DNA from: Neolentinus lepideus HHB14362 ss-1
Lineage: Eukaryota > Basidiomycota > Agaricomycetes > Gloeophyllales > Gloeophyllaceae
Direction: 5' to 3'
NCBI GenBank assembly: GCA_001632425.1
Contig: KV425706.1
Location: forward strand, 1-30,388
Length of the DNA stretch: 30,388 bases
The translations under genes were made by a program, and so were the position numbers. Below are positions 10,105 to 19,900 of the stretch, piece after piece; the stretch's first letter is position 1; every line of letters begins with the position of its first letter. Under the pieces are notes generated by a model that was given only the letters and a program-made list of their open reading frames with translations, did not search any database and was not told where the DNA came from.

Positions 10105-11733
10105 ATGTCTCTCTGGGTCGATAAAGTCAGTGCAAAGTCCTGTTTCAACTCGTCTGCACGCTAGATCTGAAATACCGAACAATTAGTACCGCCCTAGGAC
10201 CCTCGACGACTTGCATTATCACGATGGATTGACAGCGAGGCTCAAGTCGCTGGTCTGTCGTGCCATTCCCTTTCCGAGATCGCGTTGGACTCACAGACAG
10301 CGTGACTAGGCCAAGTCTGAAGACTTTCCGCATATGCTGTTCTATGGACCATCGGGTGCTGGGAAGAAGACGCGGATAACGTGCACGCTGAGGGAGCTGT
10401 TCGGGCCGGGTGTGGAAAAGGTGAGTGCTTCGCTCTTCCTGTGTCCCTCTGGCTGACAGGATATAGCTGAGGATTGACCAAAGAGTATTCCTGACTCCAT
10501 CGAAGCGGAAGCTGGATCTTAACGTCGTTCAAAGCAATTTTCACATAGAGATCACACCTAGGTTATCCCGCCTGACTCTGCCTTTGGTCCATCTCTGACA
10601 TTTTGCATTGGCGTAGTGAAGTTGGGATGTACGATAGGGTGGTCATTCAGGAGATCTTGAAGGAGATTGCGCAGACTCAGCAGGTGGATTTGAACGCCAA
10701 ACAACGCTTCAAAGGTGTGCATGCGTCCTTCTGTGCCGTGTTAGTCATGGATACCCATCGGTGGCCACTAGTTGTTATCATTAATGATGCGGATACGTTG
10801 TCAAGAGACGCTCAGGCTGCTCTCCGCCGAACCATGGAGAAATACATGAACAACATGCGGATTATCCTTTGCGCAAATAGTACGAGCAAGCTTATTGCAC
10901 CGATTAAGAGTCGGTGTTTGCTTGTTCGCGTGGCTGCTCCGAGCGCCGAGGAGGTGCGCCAGTTGACGTTATCAATACAGTCGGAACGCGTGACGAGATT
11001 GACCTCACAGATGCAACATGCCCTCGAGTACGTGGCGAAGCGGGAGAAATTTGACCTGCCGCCCGAGGCATCGCAGCAAATCGTAGACGATTCGAACGGT
11101 AACCTACGGAAGGCAATGCTCGTTCTCGAAGCTCTGAAGATGCAGTCGTCAGTCGCTCGGGGCTTGGAGCGTCAGCCAGGATGCTGACACGCGCTTTTCC
11201 TAGACCGGACCTGTCAGGGCCACTGAGCATCGCCAAGCCGGACTGGGAAACCTACTGCCACAAGGTTGCCGATATGATCATCCAGGAACAATCACCACAG
11301 CGCGTGATGGACGTGCGCGCAAAGTTCTACGAGCTCCTTAGTCATTGCATACCACCATCGGTTATACTCAAGGTGGGATCCCGGTCCGAGTTTCATCTAT
11401 ATTTTGGTGGTGCTCATTGTCTTTGCAGACTGTGGCGGATCGGGTGGTCGACAAGGTAGACGAGAGCATAAAGGCGGATATCATGCACTGGGCGGCCTTC
11501 TACGTACGTTGTCGCCGAATCTCAGGTTTTGTGTTCGAGACTTATGATACGTCTAGGAGGTTCGTATGCGAGTGGGCAACAAAAAGATTTTCCATCTGGA
11601 AGCGTGGGTTGTGAAGGTCATGAGCCTGTACAAGGTAAGACTCGCCCCTTTACCTGTGCCCTGAGATTTATCGACAGCCCTCGTATCGCAGCATTCCTTC
11701 TACGGCATCGAATTGGACGATTTCGAGGACTAG
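10105..11733 (+). CDS. RFC5: Replication factor C small subunit (yeast Rfc5 / human RFC3 type)
   Basis: Eleven exons (10105-10125, 10187-10252, 10310-10420, 10467-10561, 10617-10714, 10772-10953, 11011-11147, 11204-11372, 11429-11503, 11557-11634, 11692-11733) encode 357 aa, close to the 354-356 of the yeast and human proteins. It is a subunit of the AAA+ clamp loader that opens PCNA and loads it at primer-template junctions. Start MSLWVDKYRP is the classic RFC box. Walker A is [11 protein letters not shown] (G42-T50), where the GKKT form marks this subunit. The Walker B region is VVIINDAD (131-138), degenerate from DEAD as expected. Sensor 1 is Asn166 and the SRC box is 177-179. The C-terminal collar domain includes [15 protein letters not shown] and ends [13 protein letters not shown]. 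Introns are 46-61 bp. Two introns (10715-10771 and 10954-11010) are each 57 bp with no in-frame stop, so unspliced RNA would stay open. The protein end meets the HD gene tail-to-tail. Confidence 0.96.
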
Positions 11734-13058
11734 ACTAGCTAACGGGTTTGATTCTGTAGCATCTCTATCTGTAGCATATGTATATGTACTAATGCAGGCC
11801 ACTGCTTGTCAAGGTCTTGGTTTCAATGGCAGCTGACTCGCTGTTGGACACGTCAGCTTAACCCACCTTGAAGGCGTAAAATCATCAGGTCGACATAGTG
11901 ATGTCCACGATCGCGCACCCTCTTTTACTAACGGCTCATCACCGCCTAACAGGTAAGCTCGCGCCGGCTCTCCTGTACACTTCGGCATCGACACTGTGCC
12001 CCCCCTCCCCTGGCTGCCAGCCCTTCTACAAGCCTTGCTTAACAGGTTCAAGTTCGCGTCGGCTTTCCCTGTACACCTCGGCATCTGCACTGCGGGTGCC
12101 ATCCTTCCATATTCCATAACGGACGGGAATCAACCCCAGATTAGTGCCTGGCACCTTTCTCCGAACTTACGCCCAGATCTTCTTATCTTAAGGCTCCTTG
12201 CTACAAATTACTGTCCTGCAATAGCACTGAGGCACCTCGAACACGCGTTCTATTCGGGGCTCTGGAGAGGTCCGACGACGAGCAGCGAAGCAAGCCCCAC
12301 CTCGCGCTCAGTACCAGCAAATATTGGATTGGCCGAGTCGCTGATGTAGCCCTCCAATATGTAATCTGGACGACTCCCATGAAGCCTTGCGAGTCTTGTA
12401 ACTTGCACGGACGAGTAGTGTAGTTCCACAGATACTGTTGCCACGTGAGCGTGGCCCATAAAAATGACCTCTTCCACGGTCATCAAGAAATCTATCACTG
12501 CAGCATCAGAAGCACAGACGAGTGGCGGTTGCGCTTCTCACTCCTGTGTCGTCGCTAGAGCGGTGGGTGCTTCTGCGGTGAGTCTCCTGAGCCGGACGAT
12601 TTGCAGCGTAGCGTACTGTTAGATGCGGGCACACGTCGGACAGGATACGGTCTCGGCACGTTTGATGCTTTCCCCTGGTCTGTGGTACCGGCGCCGTCGT
12701 GGGTCTAACGGGGCTACTTTCGACGGATAAAAAGACAGCCTACCCTGCCATATGTAGGGGCTGCCACCTGCTATCGCTTCAGCTCAGTCGCACATGAACA
12801 CGATCTACCACGCTTACAAAGAAGTGCCCTCTTCAGAGATTAGAAATGGGAGACGGTAATCCCCAAAGAGCTGACCCACACTGTGTACGCTGAAGGCGAG
12901 TCAGAGAAACTTACTCAAAAAGACCCTCGCTGTCCGATGGCTGTCGACGCCGTTTAAGAGCGGAATAGCAATGCTAAATCTCGTCGCCTCTGTGGTGACA
13001 TTCCAATGGGCATGGTTCATATTCATTACATGCCCAAACACATCAAAGTGTTATTATA
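11734..13058. other. Convergent intergenic region
   Basis: This 1.3-kb stretch between the 3' ends of the RFC and HD genes contains no recognisable coding exons. A two-unit repeat is present at 11945-12092 (separate entry). The remainder looks like unique, non-coding sequence. Confidence 0.6.
11945..12092. repeat. Two-unit imperfect direct repeat
   Basis: The unit at 11945-11996 (cta-acaggt, then cgcgccggct, ctcctgtacac, ttcggcatcgacactg) recurs at 12038-12092 (cttaacaggt, cgcgtcggct, tccctgtacac, ctcggcatctgcactg), with an offset of about 93 bp. On the minus strand the units read MPRCTGK and MPKCTGE, but no larger frame supports coding. Confidence 0.65.
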
Positions 13059-14015
13059 TCATGCTTCCACGTTATATTCTTCATCGACAGCATTGAGGAA
13101 AGTGAGCATCTGGTTACAGGTCGTAAGACAAGTTGGTCCCTGACGGGTGATCAATTACTTACCAAGTGATGTCGCTTCTCCCCTAGTTGTCTCCCTGGTG
13201 CCGTTTTGAGTCTTTCGTGGATATGAAGCAGCTTGTCGTGGAAGTGCTGTATCGCGGAGTCTTCATATCCAAGAGCTCCAAAAGGGATGTGCAAAGCCCT
13301 GAGGTACATCAGATTCTCTGGCGCAGGTTGTTTATATTAAGAACTGATTACCGACCTGTTAGTTGCGGCACTGAACGCAGAGCAGCGCATAATCCCTATT
13401 TCCGTATAAGAGACACTTCGTGAGAGCAACGACCGTTGAACGAACCAAATGCCCCAATGGCATCGAGTCTATCGGCATCTTGCACGCAATGAAGCTCTAC
13501 GCACTCATCGTGCCACGCGCCCCATTCACCTGTCTGACGCCTCTTTTTCTCGGTGCTCCATGACACGTTGTCGACAATTTTAGCAATCTCCTTCGCGCGT
13601 CCGTCGTTCACGAGATCGATACCGGACGCGTCTCCCCACTTGCGAAAGAATGGTAGAAAGTACGCGTATGGATCTGCTGCTTCGGCAGCGGAGACATACT
13701 TCTTGTCCAGCACATCGTGGAGCAAAGCAGCCAATTCGACTGTGAGCAGGTCTGGTCGCTTTTCCAAGGTTATTGACACGGTTCGGGCGAGATGCAGCGC
13801 GGTCTTGCGGACGCGTTCCACTGATAGGCCCCATCGTTTCAAATTCATGGGCAACTAACAAGTCTATATTTGACGGTTCTTGGAGGTAATTAAGGTTACT
13901 TACCGTGATACGCGTCATGAGAAGGATCGTATCTGGCCATTGTGTCTTTCATGAGCTGATGAGCAGCCTGAATGACCGTAGCTTCCGCCTTCGTAGGATA
14001 TGTTTCTGAGGACAT
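13059..14015 (-). CDS. HD-domain metal-dependent phosphohydrolase
   Basis: Five exons on the minus strand (14015-13904, 13820-13446, 13395-13356, 13298-13163, 13109-13059) encode 237 aa; introns are 83, 50, 57 and 53 bp. The HD metal-site pattern is complete: His37 in HDAYHVERV, His72-Asp73 in ALLHDVLDKKY, and Asp152 in CVQDADRLDAIGAFG. The C-terminus has DSAIQHFHDKLLHIHERLKT and ends in LMLTFLNAVDEEY. These are hallmarks of the small soluble HD family that includes bacterial YedJ/YpgQ, where YpgQ hydrolyses nucleoside triphosphates to the monophosphate and pyrophosphate. The fungal substrate is not established. No signal peptide or membrane segment is seen, so it is probably cytosolic or nuclear. 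The start ATG (MSSETYPTKAEA) is the first in frame. The gene is divergent from the zinc transporter, 576 bp apart. Confidence 0.92.
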
Positions 14016-14591
14016 CGTAGTGGATTAGTGTCTATAATAACCGACACACTTTCCTTGACTCTACAAAATCTGTGGATGATCGTCAGTAGGCACACTCGTT
14101 TCTGAAGTTCACCTTTTTGCCCGCTGCTCAAGCCAGAAATAGCGCGAGAAGTGATGGGGCGGATGACCGTGCGAGCTGCCTATGCCGAACTAGCGCGTTG
14201 AGATACCTACTCATCTTGTAGTGAGTCGTATGACCAGATTAAAATGAATAAATATGGTTATCATAGAGGGCGATCATACAGGCAGACTTCGAGACGTAGC
14301 TCTAGTTCGCAATTGAACGATACGATATATCTGAGTACGCCGGCGGGCTAAGTGATGTGAAGGCCTCATCACTCCTCGTGCTATGTCTGATGTGAGGAGC
14401 TTCATGAAGTGAGCAGAGAGAAAGGAAGTACGAACTTTGGAATTGTGCGTGGTTAGCAGTGAACTTGGAAAACTCAGCAGAATGCACGCAGCCACCCGGA
14501 TCTCCGGACCGTGACTCCGTAGACGCGTCGCGATGAGCCACGTGTCCGGGATCCACATATTCGCGACTTCCGAGTACTTGTCCTTGTAACG
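14016..14591. promoter_or_regulatory. Shared divergent upstream region (HD gene / zinc transporter)
   Basis: This 576-bp gap separates the two start codons and must contain both promoters unless one gene has a distant start. No coding exon is seen. An ACGCGT hexamer lies at 14523-14528, about 64 bp before the transporter ATG. An AT-rich patch at 14235-14265 contains aataaatatggtt-type sequence. No zinc-responsive motif could be assigned with confidence. Confidence 0.4.
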
Positions 14592-16681
14592 ATGGCGGTC
14601 GGAAAGACGAGTCGAATCCGATTACTGTGTGCTGTGCTCGTGTTCTGGGCTGCGTCGATAGTGTACGCTCAAAGTCCCTCGGAGTCGAAAGAAGAATACC
14701 TGGTCGTCCGAGTTAGTCGTTCTACTTGATATGTCATAGTCGTGTGAGGTGCCTTTATAGAGCACTATTGATTGTTTCTTATCCCAAATTGTGATATTAC
14801 AGGAACTGGAAGTCGCGCAATGTGAGCCGGTGGTAAAGTTGAGCTCGCTGAAGACTCGCCTGGCTGAAGGAGAGTCGCCTATCATGCGCCAAGTCTTCGC
14901 ATGGCTTTTCCCGTTCGGCCCTGGGTGGAACTCTGGTACGTTAGGACGCATCCCTCCTCCTCATGTCTTCAGTAGATATTTACCTACATCTTATTAACAG
15001 TTCTTGGCACGTTCTACATTAGCTCGTGGGTTACCAAATATCGCAACCCTTGCAGCTTCGTCTGGATGACCACAGTATTTCAGAGTACCTAATTTTATAC
15101 TCGCATTCATCCCAGCACAAATCAACCCCAACACGCTGAACACCATGACAGCATTCGCAGTTTGTCTCATTTCTCTTCTGATTCTCATGTCTGTGTACTC
15201 AACAAGCGTGCAGACAGGCGGTCTTCTCTCGGATGTGTTCCTCCACCTGGTCCCACATTCCTTCATGGGCGAGCACCAGGACTCTTCGGCGCATTTCGTA
15301 ATGGTCCAAGAAAAGCGAAATATTCTCGTTGGGTAAGTGCCTTGCGCTTTCCGCGAGGACGCACGTTCACCAATGTCGATATCGCTTCTCAGATTGGGTA
15401 TTTTCGTTGGGTTCGCCTCTTTCTTCATGATGGAAAAGACGCTGCGTGTCCTCGGCGGTGATTCGGACGCACCGGCCCATTCGCATTCGCACTCGCATGC
15501 TCCAGCAAGCGGTACCGAGCGTACTCATGCCTCTGGTGTAGAAGTGTCTCCAACTGGGGGCGACATTCACACCCGTGGAAACAAGCGTGCAGACGCTAAC
15601 GAGTCTTCTGACTTGACGGAAGTCGAACACGCTGAAACCACTAGTTCAGTGTCAAAATTATCGGCTTACTTGAATCTATTTGGAGACTTTGTCCATAACA
15701 TGTGAGGACCCACTAGTGCTCCCTAGACTCTTCTTCTGACACATGCAACAGCACCGATGGATTGGCGTACGTGGCGTTAGCGACAATCCCTGTATGCTCG
15801 TTAACGCCTTGTGCATCAGGATGGCTGCCTCTTTCTATTCTTCTCCTCTAATAGGTGCCACAACCACCTTAGCATGCTTCGCGCATGAAATCCCGCACGA
15901 GATCGCGGACTATTCAATTCTTATCCGGTCCGGATTCACGAAGCGACAGGCCATGCAATCGCAGTTCATCACCGCAGTTGGCGCATTCGTACGTCATCTA
16001 AGCTACACTCACCCCCGATTTATTGCCATTCGTGCTGATTGACCTGCGCTGATTAGATCGGGTATAGACACTCGCTCCGTCGTATGGTTGAGTAACTCGT
16101 GACTGAAGCTTCTTGCGTTATGATAGAACGTTCATGGGCATCGCCATCCACAATGTGACTGCGTCTGGCAACGGGGTGGCCGAGTCCTTAGACCTGGCCG
16201 CAGCTCTGCGTCAGAACGCGCCCGGTCTCTTGGGAACGACCGTGCAGGCTGCAGACTTGGTCAGTCGCTATTTTGTTGTTTTGCGGCCGAGGAGAGGTAT
16301 CCGCTGTATATGGGTGTTGGTTTTCTGATCCGCTCTGTATTGTTTTGATCAGGTTATTCCCTTCGTTGCCGGCGGGTTCCTGTATATAGGCGCCGTTGCC
16401 GTCCTTCCAACGTGAGTAGTCGAGCTCCGACACCAATCCGAAGGTTTAGAATTGCCGGTGCTAACCTCAAGAGTAGACTCCTGGAAGAAAGCAAAAGCGG
16501 GGTGCAAGCCCTGCGAGAGGTCTGCTCTACACCCATCGTCCGGTGTTTTATTGACGTTGCCTGTTTTAGTTTGGTGCCATGGCCTTTGGCGTTTTGTGCA
16601 TGTTTCTGGTTGCGTGAGTACTTCGGTCTCCAGGATTGAATTCATGCTAACAGAAGCTTTCCCCGTAGGTGGAATGAGTAG
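14592..16681 (+). CDS. YKE4: ZIP family zinc transporter, KE4/Zip7-like
   Basis: Fourteen exons (14592-14702, 14803-14935, 15001-15025, 15084-15159, 15214-15332, 15393-15701, 15752-15766, 15820-15988, 16057-16061, 16127-16259, 16353-16411, 16477-16519, 16570-16613, 16669-16681) encode 417 aa. The N-terminus has a signal-like hydrophobic segment (about 11-26). Metal-site motifs of ZIP carriers are intact: HNITDG (256-261) in TM4 and HEIPHE (285-290) in TM5. A cytosolic loop carries HSHSHSH (184-190). The C-terminus ends FLVAWNE. In yeast Yke4 and mammalian ZIP7, members sit in the ER/Golgi and move zinc between lumen and cytosol; location here is inferred. Exon 9 is only 5 nt (ATCGG): without it FIGTFMGIAI cannot be read, since the flanking exons are out of frame. 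Exon 7 is 15 nt. The intron at 15160-15213 is 54 bp and free of in-frame stops. Confidence 0.93.
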
Positions 16682-17452
16682 AACTAGTATAAAGGATCCG
16701 ACATTGCCGTGGTTCCCGTTATTAGATGCCTCTCTGGTGTTTCATCGGAGTTGCAGGGTTGAATCCGCTGAGACGACAATTCATGATCGTCCGAGAAGTT
16801 CGCCTCGTCTCGTAGATGTACTACATTAAACTGCGCGCGTAGTCCGCTGGGGTAGGGCGCTTATGAAACCAGTATCACGGAACAGCCGAGATGACGTTGG
16901 CATCACCGGCGGCGGGGTGCCTTTCTGGGTGGCCGAGGAACGTGCGAGAACGGAAGACGCTTGTTGGTTGCTCACCAAGTCCGATGCCAGACCCTCCGTA
17001 AATTAGCCACACGACTGCAATAATTTCTTACTGCTTGCACTGCGCTCCTTGCTTGTGATTCATACCGTACTTGCATTGCCTTGCCTACACCGCCAGCAAC
17101 TCCCACTTGTTGCCGTTTGTGCGTGTTTATTCTGCCAAAACCGACACCATCCAACCATGCACTCACAGCTCCTCCTTCCTTCCAACAGATTCCGTAACTT
17201 TTAGCTGCTTGGTCGGCGATCTAATACCTTTTCTGAAGTCTCGTGCCCGGAGGGAACCCTCCCTGCCATCACGCCTTTTCGCTCAAAACGCCGGCTGTCT
17301 CAGCCTTCTTTGGCCGTTTCAGTTGCACAGACAATCCCATCCTTTCACCTTCCGGCCTCGTCATCCACTCTGGAGCTGAAGCCTCGTTTCTTTCGACCCG
17401 TATCACCCCACTGCACTCTGGCAGCTATCAATAATAGTTGTCCGCTGCAACC
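16682..17452. other. Intergenic region between zinc transporter and Nudix gene
   Basis: This 771-bp stretch contains no recognisable exon or RNA gene. The part from about 17020 on is pyrimidine-rich on the + strand, as often found before basidiomycete start codons, and likely belongs to the Nudix promoter and leader. Confidence 0.55.
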
Positions 17453-18087
17453 ATGAGCAATAAGGGTCGCACTACACCCCGAATCGTGTGCTGCGCAATA
17501 CCTATCGCTAGGGCGGCAGGAAAAGTCCTCATAATCACCAGTCGTAAACGACCAAATAATTGGGTCTGTAAGTCATCGATTTCTTTGGATCCATGTCTGC
17601 TCTTTCGCTCTTCTCTGTCAAGCTCTTGTCTTTGTCTGACGTATATGCGATCGACTAATATGTTGCATCTTTTCCCCTACGCTCATCCGTGCTAGTGCCC
17701 AAAGGAGGTTGGGAGCCGTCAGATGGAGTTTTAGAGCAAGCGGCGCTTCGGGAAGCTTATGAAGAAGGTCTCATCCTTTTTCCTCCTCTTCCTGTCCCCA
17801 CCCCCTCCTAATTGCCCTCTCGCCCCGTCTGCGCATGCCTTACATTGGTTGTTTCCGTTACAGCGGGCGTTCGCGGCAAAATCACCCGATTCGTGACCAC
17901 CATTCCCTCTGCGTCATCGACATACCACTTCTACGAGCTGGATGTAGCGGAGCTCGAACAAGAATGGTTGGAGAGCAAGGAGAGGAAAAGGGAGTGGGTG
18001 GACTATGCAGAAGCGGTGCAGCGTATTTCGTGGAAGGCGGAGTTGGCTCAAGGGCTGCAGCTTTCCTCGCTGGCACCTAAACGGTGA
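17453..18087 (+). CDS. Nudix hydrolase, diphosphoinositol-polyphosphate phosphohydrolase type
   Basis: Three exons (17453-17567, 17696-17767, 17864-18087) encode 136 aa; the introns are 128 and 96 bp, longer than most in this window. The fold begins RIVCCAIPIA, then VLIITSRKRPNNWVLPKGGWE. The Nudix signature core is R57-E58-A-Y-E61-E62-A-G64-V65 with Gly42-Gly43 upstream. The glutamate eight residues before Arg57 in the consensus is Gly49 here, although Asp48 and Glu52 lie close. The C-terminal part has TTYHFYELDV-like sequence (residues YHFYELDV) and EWVDYAEAVQRISWK, matching the Aps1/Ddp1/DIPP family, which removes the beta-phosphate from inositol pyrophosphates and cleaves diadenosine polyphosphates. 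The length fits the compact members. Probably cytosolic. The start is the first ATG (MSNKGRTTPR). Confidence 0.88.
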
Positions 18088-18569
18088 CCACATGTCGCGG
18101 GAGCATCAAGCACGATGAGGCATCTTCAAATCCCTACCACCTCCGCACCTCTCGACACGCCACCTGTTTTCGATCACCACGTCCAATCGCTCTATTTCCC
18201 GTCATTCACTCTAGACTCGCCACTCTGTAGCATCTCATACGTTATCCGCCAAGAATTATTTGAAGATACCAAGAAGCACCCCCTTACGCTGCTTGACATA
18301 AAGCCAGGATCTCCCGCCACGCACTCACCTCGTCCGCATGTCAAACTCGTTCAATCATTATCTCTTTGCATATATCGCCTTGCATGTACAATTTAATCTC
18401 ATTCGCAGTAGTATAGACATGTCCTGGCCGATCTCATCGTATACTATTGCGTTGATATAATCGACGACAGTCGGGCGTCATAATGTCGTATGCATGGTCG
18501 TGCTGTTACTTCCGCTCAATGGTAATCATCGTTCTGGATATTGGAATAGGCAGAAAGTACGTATGAGTC
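18088..18569. other. Downstream region of Nudix gene
   Basis: An open frame starts at 18115 (MRHLQIPTTS...), but its composition and lack of any family match suggest 3' untranslated sequence. Nothing else is recognised before the phosphatase remnant. Confidence 0.5.
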
Positions 18570-19900
18570 GTGTTGACGGTGACGTTGACGTTGTCCACTC
18601 AGCGTGCAGTCCGATGTCGCCCGTTGATGAGAAAGGTCTCCGACTTCACTCAGCGCTTCGCGCAGATCTTATCCCGCTCTCTACCCTTTACACTTGGTGT
18701 CGCACGTCTGGTTGTCCTGAATATGAACACTAGCTGGAATGCGCCCTATCAATACCAAGAACTGGTCCATATGGCGCTTCGGGGGCTCGGTCCTATCGAC
18801 TGTACTCACCACCCTGTGAAGAAGATAAGACAAGCAGATTGAGAAACATGGACTGTAGTGCTCCTTGCGATCTCCGGGCAGAAAGATGCTCTTCTTGTCT
18901 CCCGGGCCCTGCCCCTGCTAGTCGCTTCGGCGCCGACGTCGACGGAAGGGAGGATGATATGGGATAGTCTTGGAAACTGTCACTCTACCACTCGGCTCCC
19001 ATTCCGGCAGGTATGAGGGCAGATTTGCCTGAGGATTGTACGGTCGACCAAGTTATGTTGGTACGTACGCAGTCTACTCTTGTCCTGGGACCTGAGGATT
19101 TTCGACACGATCGATAGGTAGACACGCTTCCAGGCGCCTGCCTCCGAGCTGCGGCTTTACACTTAGTCTTAGTAACTGCTGCTGAATCGATCTTGCATGT
19201 CATGCTCTGAGCTGCCCAACAGCACACATTTCTTGACGGAATTAAGCTGAGTCACGATGACTGGACTTCTCCCGGCAGACTCGAGTTGTTCAAGCATGGT
19301 ATCAAGCAAATGACTATGATCGTGACTTCTCAGCTTGTTTTGAAGGCACCTGCTGCGCTCTATACGCTTGCGCGTGTGATCTGGCCACGTACGGCATCTT
19401 TCCATGGTGCAATGTCTTCACGACCGCCGGAATTGAATTGGATTCGCTCATGGATGGCGCCTTTGGTTCAATTTGCCTGGCGCTATGGGCCTTCGCTGGG
19501 CTTGATTTGTGTGAGCACTCTGATTTAGCGGTTTGTTGTAGGTGGCATTGATGCTGATATTATGTCTTTTACTTGACAGGTTCTCCAATGCCAGCGCCGA
19601 ACCAATTTACGTCAAATTCGGACATGATACGACGATCGACGTGGCCTTTACTGCTCTCGGTCTTGCCAAGTGAAATCTTGTTCCATCTGTACCCTTGTCG
19701 AAGTCTTCCTCTTATGCGCCGTAGAGATACTCCTCATTCCGTTTCCGGCCTGTGAATCCCAACTGTAAGTTTCGCGCCTCCAGCCACGTGTACTTTGCCG
19801 CCAAAATATCTGGAAGAAGTTCACTTGTTCCTCCTCTACTTACGTTCTGACTCTTATGATATCTCCGTTGGTACGTCGTTCGATTGGTGTGGATTCGAGA
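18570..19900 (+). pseudogene. Decayed histidine acid phosphatase (HAP/phytase-like)
   Basis: Pieces of a branch-2 histidine phosphatase occur in the right order but in changing frames. Near 19000 the frame gives APIPAGMRADLPEDCTVDQ. At 19279-19440 an exon-like block contains CDLATYGIFPWCNVFTT, like the family's SPWC..F motif. At 19581-19670 it reads AEPIYVKFGHDTTIDVAF, holding the His-Asp proton-donor pair (19623-19628), and hits TGA at 19671-19673. At 19767-19808 it reads KFRASSHVYFAAKI, then shifts frame, continuing from 19811 as WKKFTCSSSTYV. The N-terminal catalytic RHGxRxP was not found. 18570-18760 (RFAQILSRSLPFT, VVLNMNTSWNA) may be an upstream piece, less sure. In fungi these are secreted enzymes releasing phosphate. 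The frameshift, stop and lost catalytic motif mark it as dead; limits are approximate. Confidence 0.65.

Noticed and set aside
16741..16780. tRNA B-box-like ggttgaatcc
   Set aside because: It departs from the GGTTCRANNCC consensus, and no A box or acceptor stem can be folded around it.
18115..18396. 93-codon frame just after the Nudix gene
   Set aside because: No homology, it starts 28 bp after a well-supported stop codon, and is probably in the 3' untranslated region.
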